In this document: piece by piece, positions 24,619 through 35,239 of the stretch | Layout: every line of letters starts with the position of its first letter | Numbering within the stretch: position 1 is the stretch's first letter | Position numbers and translations under genes: made by a program | The notes under the pieces: generated by a model | Told to the model about the DNA's origin: nothing | The model's input: only the letters and a program-made list of their open reading frames with translations | Database searches by the model: none | From: Brachynemurus nebulosus | Taxonomy: Eukaryota > Arthropoda > Insecta > Neuroptera > Myrmeleontidae | Direction of reading: 5' to 3' | Assembly: GCA_035578155.1 (NCBI GenBank) | Contig: JAPWDM010000001.1 | Coordinates: 78,923,425-78,987,424, forward strand | Length of the DNA stretch: 64,000 nt

Positions 24619-25472
24619 GGGGACCACTAATGTGACCGCCTGAAAAAAGGTGATTTTTGGAAATTTTTTTAAAGAAAACTACTGTATGGAATGTTTTCAT
24701 ATTTCAAGGATATATTCGTTGATATATAATAAATTCACGATAAAATTTTTGGACCAAAAAATTGAAAATTCAGTGAGTTATTCGCGATCTTCCAAGGCTC
24801 AAAAAAAAAGTTCCCTCACTGCTGTAGTGAGAGCGACCTTCACAGCGCCTGAAATCAAAAAAACCTAGAAGCCTATTAAACTAGAAAGTATTGCCCGTGC
24901 TATGAACCTCAATCGAAAGAAAAGTTGAAATTTAACAAAATGGCGGAGTTTTTAAAAAAAAGTTTCAAATTTTGCGCGAAAATTTGATGATTTTTGGCCT
25001 ACAAAAATTACATTTTTTATTCGATCGAAAAACTGGAGGTTCATGGCATGAAGAAACATATATAAAAGAAGCTGCAATAAAAATCAAATCGAGAAATGAT
25101 TTGTTTTCGAGTTATACCTGCAGCAAATTTGAAAAATGTAGTTTTTCTTTACCTTACCTTTTAGTTTTAATCTCTGAGAATTTTTTCTACAATTGTTTAC
25201 GATGTAATCACTCTATCGGTCGTAATAAATCTAGATGAGTCGTTTAAATGTGCCAGAGTCTAGCTTCTCCACAACATGTGACTGGCAGCGATGTCCAGAA
25301 ACTCCCGAACTATCAACCTTCATACATTTCTCAATACCTCAAAGTTAACAATGAAAATCAGAATCCGCTCTTCGGATGGCTGTAACTCAAAAAATTTTGA
25401 AATATGCACTTGAAATTTTAGTATGTTATTTTTAAAAACATAGACTATCGAAATATCACACTAGTGGTCCCC
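24619..25472. mobile_element. TTAA-site MITE (copy 2) inside Bel/Pao
   Basis: The left end GGGGACCACTAATGTGA matches the reverse complement of the right end (GGGGACCACTAGTGTGA, allowing one extra G). TTAA lies at 24615-24618. The right flank continues CTGAATTC, which together with the left flank rebuilds an uninterrupted Gln-Leu-Thr-Glu-Phe reading of the Pao protein. A second TTAA copy is absent on the right. Length is 854 bp with no coding capacity. Confidence 0.65.
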
Positions 25473-25767
25473 CTGAATTCATTTTAGTAAAGAGTTTAAC
25501 AAAATTTCTAAAAATCAGGTGTGTTCTACTCATATTAGGAAATTACGCGCCTTTCTCAAAGACGAAATAATTCAAGTTGGAGGTAGATTAGCTGGAGTTC
25601 CAATCGGATATGAAGTCCAGTTTTACTTCCAAAAAATGACCACTTCCTCACCTTATTAATTACGTACTATCATCGCAAACATCTTTACACAGGCTCGCAT
25701 TTATTATTATCACTCATTTGTCAAAAATATTGGATTTTATCGAATCGACAAATAATTCGTAAAGTAG
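25473..25767 (+). pseudogene. Bel/Pao polyprotein, continuation
   Basis: This resumes the Pao frame after the MITE: VFTHIRKLRPFLKDEIIQVG and then GRLAGVPIGYEV in a shifted frame, followed by a region like the start of the integrase zinc-binding part (HSFVKNIGFYRI). Several stops are present. It ends where the next LINE begins at about 25768. Confidence 0.65.
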
Positions 25768-26370
25768 TACTGCTTGTCGTAAAAGGCGATTAAAAGGACA
25801 ACCCATTAGGATGGTGAACAAAAGCAACAAGCCTCGGAAAAATGCCGCTGCCGGTGGAGCGACCGGGCGCATCAGGGTCACCACTGAATGTGACAGCTTA
25901 GATCACGGTGACTACAAGCTGGGCTCTAGGCAGCCACCTGTCAGCTGTAACAACACCTTCAGCCAAAATACTACTGCCTTGCTTACAGAACCCCCCAACA
26001 CCTTTGGCTCAGCCGATTTTAAGTGTTTCCTCGGAGCAGCCTTTGGGGACCACTAAAGCTGGTAAGAAGTGTGTGCGTATGCAATGGACAGCTGAACTGA
26101 ATGAATTCATCGTACGCACATACTTCAAAGCTACTAGAATTGAAATGGACAAAACTGGTTACTGTACAAAATTACATCAAGGGTTCTCGCGCACCTACCC
26201 TAATCTAAGTCGCGTCACTGAACAGAGGCTAGAAGATCGAAAACGTGTCATAATAATAATAATAATGCTGGGCATAAATCCAACCTCGCGTCCAGTCTTA
26301 GACTACGTGCTCGGCGGGCAACTGTTAGCTTCGGCGAGCAAGCCAACGAGGCTCTGGTAGTTCAGTTTTT
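25768..26370 (+). pseudogene. LINE N-terminal region with Myb-like domain
   Basis: The start TGTCGTAAAAGGCGATTAAA resembles the 5' end of insect LINEs. An open frame (best at 25908-26360) carries RMQWTAELNEFIVRTYFKAT and then TKLHQGFSRTYPNLSRVTEQ, RLEDRKRVI. This is a Myb-like segment with conserved W and Y/F positions, seen at the N-terminus of some R4/Dong- or R2-related non-LTR retrotransposon proteins, where it may bind target DNA. The rest of the protein is missing; a short ATA repeat follows at about 26250. The clade is uncertain. Confidence 0.45.
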
Positions 26371-26499
26371 CAACCAATTATTTCTTTTCGCTTTTTGTTT
26401 TTTATTTTCGTTATTTTTATTTCTATTTGTTTCAGATTTTCGTTTTTCTTTTGTTTCTCTTTTGTTTCTGGTTTTGTTTTGTTTTCGTTTTTCTATGTT

Positions 26500-26856
26500 G
26501 TCCGAACTTTAAGTCATCTTCGGGACTCACACTAGCTCGTGTGTGGCTTAGCGGAGTTGCTTGGAAAAGGGGATCCTGGTGGCTGAGGGAAGCCGTACTT
26601 GTGGGTACGGCGGAACAACACTTCACTTTAGCCCTGGTTTCAAGCGTAGATCATGGCTGCAGTTATGTACTGGCCGCAGTAAATTCGAGCGCCCGAATGT
26701 CCCGAATGCCCCTCGTTTCGTTTCCCTCGCGTGGGAGTCCCATGTCCCTTATGAGGCTCCGTGGAGGGTAGGGAGCGGAATGGGGGTTTAATTGTGTTAC
26801 AATTTATGGGTGATTTATGTTATTAAAAATATGTACGATTATTATTATTATATATA
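26500..26856 (+). other. Probable 5' UTR of the Jockey-like LINE
   Basis: GC-richer non-coding sequence directly upstream of the ORF1 remnant (GTGGGTACGGCGGAACAACA and on). Open frames here on both strands have no motif. Confidence 0.4.
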
Positions 26857-28392
26857 TGATTTATGTTATTAAAAAGGGCGAGTCCGGGCCCTCCAAACGG
26901 GACGCGAACCGTGCCCATCCCTTTGCTCAACCTTTCGCTACCAGTGCGCCCGTCATCTGGTGGGAGCACTGGTAGCGAAATACATCCTGCTACCGTGTCT
27001 ACTGTACCAGCTCCACAATCCAGTGGAGTGAGTACACAAGTGAAAAGGGGTAACCCTCCCCAAACAAAAAAGGGAAAAATTGTGGGAATCCAATTCATTT
27101 GCATTCCCTAACACTGCAAGCCGTTAATTTTATTTAGTATCTAGTTATGAAGCCAAATGAGGGCGATTTTGGTAAAATCAGCCCTTTTTCTGGCAAAATT
27201 AGTTAAAGAGGGAATTGGGCAGGTCGAACGCCAAACTATTGGGCAAAGTGTTGCTCATAGAGGCATTTTCACCGGCACAATCTGAAAAGATTCTGAACTT
27301 AAAAGGATTAGGTCAGTACGCGGTTGAGGTAGCGCCCCATGGTATACTAAATTAGTCAAGGGGCGTTATCATATACCCCTCTTTAGCGTACTACACTGGA
27401 TGAGATAGTGTCGGAGATGTATCCACAGGGGGTAATCGAAGCGAAAATGTTGAGGTACAACAGGGGGAAAAAACATCCCGAGTCCCCCTTAATACTATTA
27501 ACATTCAATAAGGTAAATCTACAAAGAGAAGTTGTAATCGGCCTTTTCACAAAAGTAGACGTACGCCCGTACATTCCAGCATCGATGAGGTGTTACCACT
27601 GTCAACGTTACGGACACGTCTCACAACGATGTAAAGTTGAGCAGCAGATTTACGTGTGCGGTAAGCCACTTTACGAAGGACGACCGTATGGTGAGCCGAT
27701 TAAGTGTGTGAACTGTGGGGGCAATCATTCCGCCAAGTTAGAGAATTACCCCAAGTTCAAAGAAGAATCAGCCATCTAAGAGCCGAGAGCAATGGAATGA
27801 CTTACATACCCGGATGTACGCCGAAAACTTTTAGGTAATTTGTCTCGTCGTTCTCGTCAAGTCACTATGCATAAAATGCCGGAGAACTTTATTCGCTCAG
27901 TGGGTGCACCTGTACCTACACCCATCGAAACCACTGTCGTGTCATCCAAGGCTCCTGAGGCCAAGGGGGTGATTGCAACCACTCCCCAAGGACCTATAAT
28001 AAGAACTGTGACGATTTCTACACAGAAGAAACGTTCACCAAAGAAGTATCCGCCTAGAAGACATCACAACGAGGGAGAAAAGGATGCGGCCCACCAACGG
28101 TCCCCTAAAAAGGGACCAACCACATCCACCTCGGAGGCAGAGTCAATGCGGCTTCCACAAACGACGGCTTCGCTACCCCACCGACTCGCCCGGTCACTCT
28201 CCTCTCGAGCGCTCAATTCAAACACCAGTAAGCGACTCGAACATGTCAACCGCGTCGTTACGGACAGGTGTCAAACGTCCGACGTCCGACACGTACACCA
28301 ACACCTCGGCCACAGAGGCAGACAACTCTGACGCCGAGGTCCGTGTAATAAAAAAGAAAAAAGGCTGGCCAAAGGGGAAACCTAGGAAGTAG
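26857..28392 (+). pseudogene. Jockey-like LINE ORF1 (Gag-like, zinc knuckles)
   Basis: The N-terminal part (26863-27111) is Pro/Ser-rich (LPVRPSSGGSTGSE). After frame changes the middle reads LNLKGLGQYAVEVAPHGILN and then SRGVIIYPSLAYYTLDEIV. The open frame 27408-27779 holds VRPYIPASMRCYHCQRYGHV, giving a CCHC knuckle (CYHCQRYGHVSQRC), and a second one (CVNCGGNHSAKLENY, altered at the last Cys). A basic Ser/Thr-rich tail follows, ending near a KKKKGWPKGKPRK stretch. The layout is that of a Jockey-clade ORF1 nucleic-acid chaperone. At least four frame breaks occur. It is followed after about 35 bp by the ORF2 remnant. Confidence 0.75.
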
Positions 28393-28425
28393 CCAGACTT
28401 CCTAGCGAGCAACCCTAAGTAGTAA

Positions 28426-29593
28426 CAAAAATAGAGATTAGACAATGGAACTGTAAAGGTGCAAAACATTACTCTGAATTGCAGATGCTTCTGGCTGAGC
28501 ACACGGCCATGTTCGTGTGCTTACAAGATACACACTTAAAGCCGGCGGAACAATTTACCATCAAATACCATGATGTCCGACGTACAGCCAGACATCAGGG
28601 CGAGGGGGAGTGTTGCCATCTTAATAAAAGATGGTGTCCCTTTCCGGGACCACCCATTAAACACCCCCCTACAAGCTACTGCAATTTTTAATAACGCAAC
28701 AGTTCTCAGTATGCTCGGTGCATTTATCAGATTTCGACTGGAATGTCGAATCCCTGACCGAGTTTACCTTACAGTTACCACGTTCATTTTTGTTACTAAG
28801 AGATTTTAATGCTCACAACCCCAATGTGGGGCTGTAGCACAAGAGACGTCCGTGGAAGACTCATAGAACGGTTTCTAGATAAGTCTGAAGTGGTCTTGTT
28901 GAATACCGGTCAATGTACTTTCATTAACGCAAAAACCGGTGGGTTGTCGGCTATCGAGTTATCACTTGGCTCACCGATCATTGCACACCGTTATGATCAT
29001 TGCACGCTAGCGTCTGATTCATACGATAGTGACCATATTCCCATTATATTGAATAGTACCACGCCGATGACTCAACATCCATCTTCGCCGAGATGATGCC
29101 TCCATTAAGCTGAGTGGGAAATGTACGCTGATTCATTCTGTACATCCGAGCTGACTGGAGACGTAGAAGATAATGTGGAGAAAATTTCCTCCAGTGTCAT
29201 TGAAGCATCATATCAGAGTTTACCAAAGTCGTCCAACATTCCACCCAAACTGTAATGAAGTCGTGGGTGTAGCAGTTGCAGAGAAAAAGCGGACGTACAA
29301 CGAACTCAGACGTCGCCCCACGCAAGAAAATGTGATAGCCTAGAGGCGTGCTCAAGTACGCTATAAGAGAACTATTAAAAAACAAAAAAGGCTATCATGG
29401 GAGCAATATGTTTCGTATAAATACCTCCACTACAACTTCGGAGGTATGGAGAAGAATGAGGGCCATTACAGGGAAATATTCCCGTTCACCAATGCCCTCC
29501 ATTCTCATCGTCGATGGTCGGAACATCACTGAGCGCGCAGAAATAGCTAATTGCTTAGCTAAGCACTTTGAGGGCGTCTCTCCATATACATAG
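28426..29593 (+). pseudogene. Jockey-like LINE ORF2: endonuclease and linker
   Basis: The AP-like endonuclease begins IRQWNCKGAKHYSELQMLL and continues LQDTHLKP, SVAILIKDGVPF, the DFNAHNP motif at about 28808 and the C-terminal SDHIPIIL motif, split over four frames. The linker before the RT follows: EKKRTYNELRRRPTQENVIA, WRRMRAITGKYSRSP and LIVDGRNITERAEIANCLAK. At 29580 the sequence jumps straight to RNase H, so the whole reverse transcriptase is missing. A second copy of the linker lies in minus orientation at 35240-35862. Confidence 0.8.
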
Positions 29594-29700
29594 ATGGTTC
29601 CAAAACAGCTACGGGTGTGGGAAGTGCCATCGTCATTCGCGACGACCCTCATGCCTGGTCACTTCTTCCCCAGGCCGCTTGGTCACTTTATTATGAAAAT
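29581..29700 (+). pseudogene. Jockey-like LINE ORF2: RNase H start
   Basis: IYIDGSKTATGVGSAIVIRD matches the first strand of the LINE RNase H domain, with the catalytic Asp in IDGS. It is joined in phase to the linker, consistent with a deletion of roughly 1.5-2 kb rather than two separate insertions. The remnant ends within 40 codons. Confidence 0.7.
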
Positions 29701-30689
29701 GACTCCAGGTATCGTTATGAAATAAAAACACAAATATCTCCTTTGAATGTCAGTACTAGACTGTTTTTATTTTATTATTTTAGCTGCCAGGAAAACTCAA
29801 TCAATAGAAATAATTTTTAACTTTTATATTTCACACGGCAAACTATTTGCCAAATAATTAAAATTTCCACAGTTAGGAAATTTACATTTTCACGGAAATC
29901 TTGTGCCGGTACATACGCCGCCATTGCAAAAAAAATAAATTTTCCAAGCAACAATCAAAAAAAAAAGAAATTGCCTTTTGAGGAGAAAAGTTTCCAGGAA
30001 ACAACTTTAACTGTATCCTGAATACATAAAACTCCCCAAAATACAATGCTAAATAATTACAATTCATGTAAATATTGAATTAAACATGAAAAAACGCCGT
30101 GAGCAGCAGAGCCCCATCACGGAAGTCGAATTTTTCCTTTAATCTTCGGTATTGAGTGTCTACAAGCGAAATATAATTGAAAGTCCACAAGCGATTTGTA
30201 ATTTTGGTGGTTTCAAAACTGATGATGAGTGTCCGGTTGATCGGGGCTTTAAAAAAAGGTTTTAAGTTTTTAAGGGCTGAATCTCAGTAAATTTCAATTT
30301 TGTGCTGATAGCAGTTAACACGGAAAAAGCCAACACAATTCGTACGAGGGCATTTCTATCCATGCTTATCCGCCAATTGCCTTTGTGTTTTATTTTTAAA
30401 TATTAAAAAAGGAACTTAAATAGTAAACTGGAAGGCTTTTATGAAGATATTTTTTCTTTCCAAAAAAAATCCAAAATTTCTATTTTATAAATAATAAAAA
30501 TCCAAAATTCCTAATTTATAAATAAACAGTGACTTTAATAACATTTTCAAATTACTTAATATGTATGTATTTCATTTGTTAAAAAATTGTATTCACTTTT
30601 TTTTTAAATTCTTTAAAATTACTATTCGCCTACTTGTATTTAGAATAAAAGTAATGCATTTAAAACACATTTAACAATAGCATTCAATT
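29701..30689. other. AT-rich sequence
   Basis: Nothing recognised. Confidence 0.4.
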
Positions 30690-31330
30690 CCGATGTAAAA
30701 ATGGAAGAAGTGGGGGGAAAAGTAATGTGGACTTCCTAAAAGGTACTAGCTGGATACTAACTGAATACACGTACAAAATTTCAGCCCTCTAGGTTTCCTT
30801 AGAGAGTCTCTAGACATGTTAGAAAACAAGCAAAAAAATTAAGGAAATATTGGCGTAAAAATCGTGGGGGTAATGGTTAAAAGTTGAAACCCACAAAAAA
30901 CAGTGTCTGGCTATTAGCTTAACCTGTACACAAAATTTCAGCCCTCTAGGTTTATTTGGGGAGATTTTGACCCGAACGAAACTGTTAAAAAACAAGAAAA
31001 ATCATGTTCTTTTGGGTATAAAAATGGTGGCGGTAGGGTTTGAAAGTCGAGACTCCCAAAAGGCACCCCCTTGATACTAACTCAATCCGAATACAAAATT
31101 TCAGCCCTCTAGGTTTATTTGGGTGACCTGTGCGAGTGGTACAAACTTCGAAAACGTCGAAAATGCATGAAATTGTAGCTTAAAAATGAGGGGGGTGGGG
31201 GTAAAATATTAAAACCTCCAAAAAGCACAACCTAGGTACAAACTTTATCAACACACCAAATTTGAACCCTCTACGTTAATTCTGGGGGGCTGGGGGCCTG
31301 TTAGATCCAGCGAAAATCGTTTTTCCCCCC
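30690..31330. repeat. Diverged tandem repeat, unit about 160 bp, four copies
   Basis: The phrase AAATTTCAGCCCTCTAGGTT, or a variant, recurs at about 30778, 30934, 31097 and 31259 (spacing 156-163 bp). In between are shared pieces such as TAAAAATGGTGG-type sequence and CCAAAAAGCAC. Confidence 0.75.
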
Positions 31331-31428
31331 CTCTACTCCCACCAAATCATCCTAGGAAGCTGAATTTTGGATATGTTGTAGATAATTGACCGAAACATTA
31401 TTTAAAATCGGTTTGGAAAAGTTTTATT

Positions 31429-31593
31429 GCTTTTCCGCCCCCCACCACCCCCTTAAATGTCGGGTCAGAAAAAAAATTTGCCCAAAATTTGACCCCACTT
31501 TGATAGTATGAGGTGCCTCGAAAATGAGCCCTATTTAGCAAATTTCATCTCTTAACTTCCATAGGGGGGCCCTACACAAATTAAAAGGTGGCG

Positions 31594-31667
<74 letters not shown>

Positions 31668-31796
31668 ACATTTTTTCTACATAATCGTGTTCTACGGGTC
31701 CGAAAACGGATAGCGCCCCTACTTTCGCCTTTCGCCGTTCTTATCGTATAGGCTATATAAGTCTAATTTTTTCAGATGAAAAATTCGACTAAAAAA
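31429..31796 (+). repeat. Tandem duplication, first copy, with (TA)n
   Basis: This starts TTGCTTTTCCGCCC and includes TGTCGGGTCAGAAAAAAAA, AGGTGGCGGG, a (TA)n array (31596-31665) and GTGTTCTACGGGTCCGAAAA. The second copy is at 31857-32300, with over 90 percent apparent identity outside the arrays. Confidence 0.85.
31596..31665. repeat. (TA)n microsatellite
   Basis: About 35 TA units at the same relative position as the array at 32031-32170. Confidence 0.95.
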
Positions 31797-31856
31797 AATA
31801 ATTGCAACTGCACGGGAAGTCTTAGGTCTACAACAAAAAGTAAGAAAACAGTGCAT
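31797..31856 (+). pseudogene. Short LINE fragment, copy of 6236-6296
   Basis: The sequence encodes IIATAREVLGLQQKVRKQC and matches the LINE linker at 6236-6296 almost base for base. It sits exactly between the two duplicated units. Confidence 0.65.
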
Positions 31857-32300
<444 letters not shown>

Positions 32301-32463
32301 ATATGCAATATGCTTTAATTCGGATAAATGTAATAATCTGAAATTTTTCAACCCAAGTTCCCAAATATTTTACTAATTTATCATAGGAGAACTATTAAAT
32401 TAATAGTTCAACATTCTTCCGTAAAATAAATTGTTTCATAATTTTTTCTTTTTTCCAAAAATT

Positions 32464-32495
32464 TTTCGGTATCTTTTATACCTTCTTCAATGGCT
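32464..32495 (-). ncRNA. Decayed hammerhead ribozyme motif (first)
   Basis: On the minus strand: GCC, then TTGAAGAA in place of CTGATGAG, stem II GGTAT/ATACC with loop AAAAG, then GAAA. The spacing matches a hammerhead core, but the CUGAUGA box is mutated, so activity is unlikely. Confidence 0.4.
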
Positions 32496-32675
32496 ACAAA
32501 TACAAGTAATTATTTTACAATGTTATAATTTTAATTCTTATTAATCTGCTTTAACAATGTTATTAAATTTGATTACTATAAAATTATTTATTTTCAGTTA
32601 TGGTTATGTTGGAATGTATAATGGTTATTTTGATTATATGAAAATTTTATAAGAGTAAAATAAATTTTTAAAATT

Positions 32676-32707
32676 TTTCGGTATCTTTTATACCTTCTTC
32701 AATGGCT
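32676..32707 (-). ncRNA. Decayed hammerhead ribozyme motif (second, tandem copy)
   Basis: Identical in layout to 32464-32495, one 212-bp repeat unit further on. Confidence 0.4.
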
Positions 32708-33594
32708 ACAAATACAAGTAATTATTTTACAATGTTATAATTTTAATTCTTATTAATCTGCTTTAACAATGTTATTAAATTTGATTACTATAAAATTATT
32801 TATTTTCAGTTATGGTTATGTTGGAATGTATAATGGTTATTTTGATTATATGAAAATTTTATAAGAGTAAAATAAATTTTTAAAATTTTTTTGGAGGCTA
32901 TAAGAATGAACACAAGTTTATTTAAGTAAGGGAAGATTTTGTACTAATTATAAGTTGAAAGGATATGTTATAAAGTAAAATCAAGACTGGACAAACGACA
33001 TTTAACTCGTAACGTGAAAATTATGTAGGTACTCACCGATTAATTTTCCATAGTTTGTTCTCAAACCATATTTTTTGGTACAACCAGAGGATTAGTATTT
33101 TTACAATTTAGAAAGATAATCTCTATAAAAACCGAAATCATTATGTCAAGTTATTTTTTAACATGCATTTCATAAGAAATTTGTCAATTAAATCAAGTCC
33201 GATCCTTAATTTAAAACAATCAGGTTCGTCCCGTCTATTTAAAATCAAAAGTTCGAACCTTATTTATGAATAAAAATGATAAAAATACTTAATTCTAATT
33301 TTACACTGGTTGTATAGTTTAAAGAACATATTTAGTATGAGTTTCGCATACCGACTAATTTGTAATTTATGTCTTATATATCGAATATCGGTGAATATAT
33401 CGAAGTTTCTAAACTGTCGTATGTGTCCCCTCTTAATTTTATTATTTAAAGTAAATAAATAAGTAAATAATTGAGTAAACATATAAATATATTGTTTATT
33501 GTCCGTTACAATGTATTATATAATTGGATGAACCTTTTTATTTAAATTTTTTAATAATTGGTACATATGTATTATCTAGTGCTAGGGATTCAAT

Positions 33595-34035
33595 TTATTT
33601 ATTGCAATTTTCAGATTTATTTAAATTTATGTAGAAACCTTTACTCAAGAGTCTATGGCGATATTTATTTTCCCGGTCTAGTATTTGGACTTGTTCAAAA
33701 TTAAATCTATGATCTTTATTTATTGAGTGTTCTGCTAAACCCGTGGTTTCTTTACCCCTTTTTACGTCATATTTATGTTGTGCTATTCTATTTTTGAGAA
33801 TTTGAGAAGTCTGTCCGAAGTAACTCAAGTTGCATTGTTCACAATCTATCTTATATACTACATTGTAACTTTGCTTAGTTTCTGTTTTCGTTCTTTTTTT
33901 GGTATATAAATTTGATAATTTGTTACCAAACTTAAGTGTTATTGTATTATCTGTATTATTTTCTATTATTGATTTTAGTTTCTTTGGTAAGTAATTATAA
34001 ATTAGACATATTCTTTCTTTGTGATTATTATCCAT
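33595..34035 (-). pseudogene. Penelope-like protein, C-terminal GIY-YIG endonuclease part
   Basis: A 146-residue open frame. Residues 60-63 (VYKI) and 72-76 (YFGQT) correspond to the two halves of the GIY-YIG signature, with the Penelope-specific Cys pair between them (CEQCNL). Further along are NRIAQHKYDVKRG and the AEHSINKDHRFNF block. In Penelope elements this domain nicks target DNA for retrotransposition. Everything upstream of the endonuclease, including the RT, is absent. The homologous part of the longer element is at 52000-52340. Confidence 0.85.
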
Positions 34036-34436
34036 TTTTACATCAAACTTTTTTATTGTGTTATATGCTGAATGTACTGCTTTTTCTTTTATTTTGTTTA
34101 TCGGTGAGTACCTACATAATTTTCAGGTTACGAGTTAAATGTCGTTTGTCCAGTCTTGATTTTACTTTATAACATATCCTTTCAACTTATAATTAGTACA
34201 AAATCTTCCCTAATTTAAATAAACTTGTGTTCATTCTTATACCCTCCAAAAAATTTTAAAAAATTTATTTTACTCTTATAAAATTTTCATATAATCAAAA
34301 TAACCATTATACATTCCAACATAACCATAACTGAAAATAAATAATTTTATAGTAATCAAATTTAATAACATTGTTAAAGCAAATTAGATAATAAGAATTA
34401 AAATTATAACATTGTAAAATAATTACTTGTATTTGT

Positions 34437-34468
34437 AGCCACTGAAAAAGGTATAAAAGATACCGAAA
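34437..34468 (+). ncRNA. Decayed hammerhead ribozyme motif (third, right arm)
   Basis: GCC, ACTGAAAAA, stem GGTAT/ATACC with loop AAAAG, GAAA. It is the inverted counterpart of the two left-arm motifs. The core box is mutated. Confidence 0.4.
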
Positions 34469-34583
34469 AATTTTTAGAAAAAAGAAAAAATAAACAATTT
34501 ATTCTACGGAACAATGTTGAATTATTAATTTAATCCATCTCCTATGATAAATTAGTAAAATATTTGGGAATTTGGGTTGAAAA

Positions 34584-35034
34584 ATGTCGGTGAGCTATTG
34601 CCGTACGCCCAGAGAATCTGAGAGTGAGCATACGATCTGCGGTTGATCAGAAATGGCAACGTGAGTGGAACAACCTCACGACTAAGATCAGGCAGGTGAA
34701 GCCTGAGGTCCGAAGAACTCCGGCATCTGTAAATCTGACCCGACGAGAAAGTGTGGCCCTGACACGTTTACGTTTGGGCCACACGGCGTTAACACCCCGT
34801 CATCTTCTCGCCGGTGAGGATCAGCCAAGGTGCGCCGCCTGCGGAACGGCGCTGACTATGAGGGATATAGTTGAGGAATGTGTAATCCTTGAGCCATAGC
34901 GTCAAAAGTTGCAGCTCCCAGATAGTGTAGTCGAATCTTTAGCTGAAGATGCTGTCTCTGAAAGAAAGATGCTTGAATTTCTCCGAAATTCTCATCTTCT
35001 TCATAGACTTTGGGGGCTTTATATCTCTTAATTT
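34584..35034 (+). pseudogene. Jockey-like LINE ORF2, C-terminal end
   Basis: The frame reads QKWQREWNNLTTKIRQVKP, then LTRRESVALTRLRLGHTALT and HLLAGEDQPRCAACGTALTM, with the Cys/His knuckle after RNase H (CAACGTALTMRDIVEEC). After a stop at about 34898 it continues as SVVESLAEDA and LEFLRNSHLLHRLWG. This is the 3' end of a Jockey-type ORF2. It follows directly on the right arm of the Penelope element. The 3' UTR with a stem-loop follows to about 35226. Confidence 0.75.
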
Positions 35035-35191
35035 TATACAAGTCGTCTCTTTTTATCTCCCCCAATAGAATTTTAACTACAGTCAATTTTAATTTATGTG
35101 TTTTCAAAAGTATTGTGTTCGTCATATTTATTTATTTATTACCCGTACCCTGTTTCAGCTGGTCTGGTAGGCTACTTTTAGTTTTGTCATT

Positions 35192-35226
35192 ATGCCTCTA
35201 AGGGCCTTTTACACCCTTAGTCGTAC
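35192..35226 (+). other. 3'-UTR stem-loop module (copy 5)
   Basis: ATGCC, then CTAAGGG pairing with CCCTTAG around a loop GCCTTTTACA-like sequence. It lies in the 3' UTR of the Jockey-like ORF2 fragment, which fixes the sense strand of the module. Confidence 0.5.
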
Positions 35227-35239
35227 TGTTTGTTATTTA

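Larger units (their letters stand above)
32337..34583 (-). mobile_element. Penelope-like element with inverted flanking repeats
   Basis: The left arm (32337-33038) and right arm (34103-34583) are inverted copies. Matching phrases include TTTTTCAACCCAAGTTCCCA with TTGGGAATTTGGGTTGAAAA (one gap), and TTAACTCGTAACGTG with its counterpart near 34125. The left arm carries an internal tandem duplication of 212 bp (copies starting 32464 and 32676) that the right arm has once. Inside lies a GIY-YIG coding fragment on the minus strand. Penelope elements are known to have flanking repeats in direct or inverted order and hammerhead motifs in them; three decayed ones are seen here. The reverse transcriptase is missing. 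Confidence 0.7.

Noticed and set aside
26427..27111. Overlapping open frames on both strands around 26.4-27.1 kb
   Set aside because: Most are shadows in GC-richer LINE UTR. Only the Pro/Ser-rich frame at 26863 fits the N-terminus of the Jockey-like ORF1.
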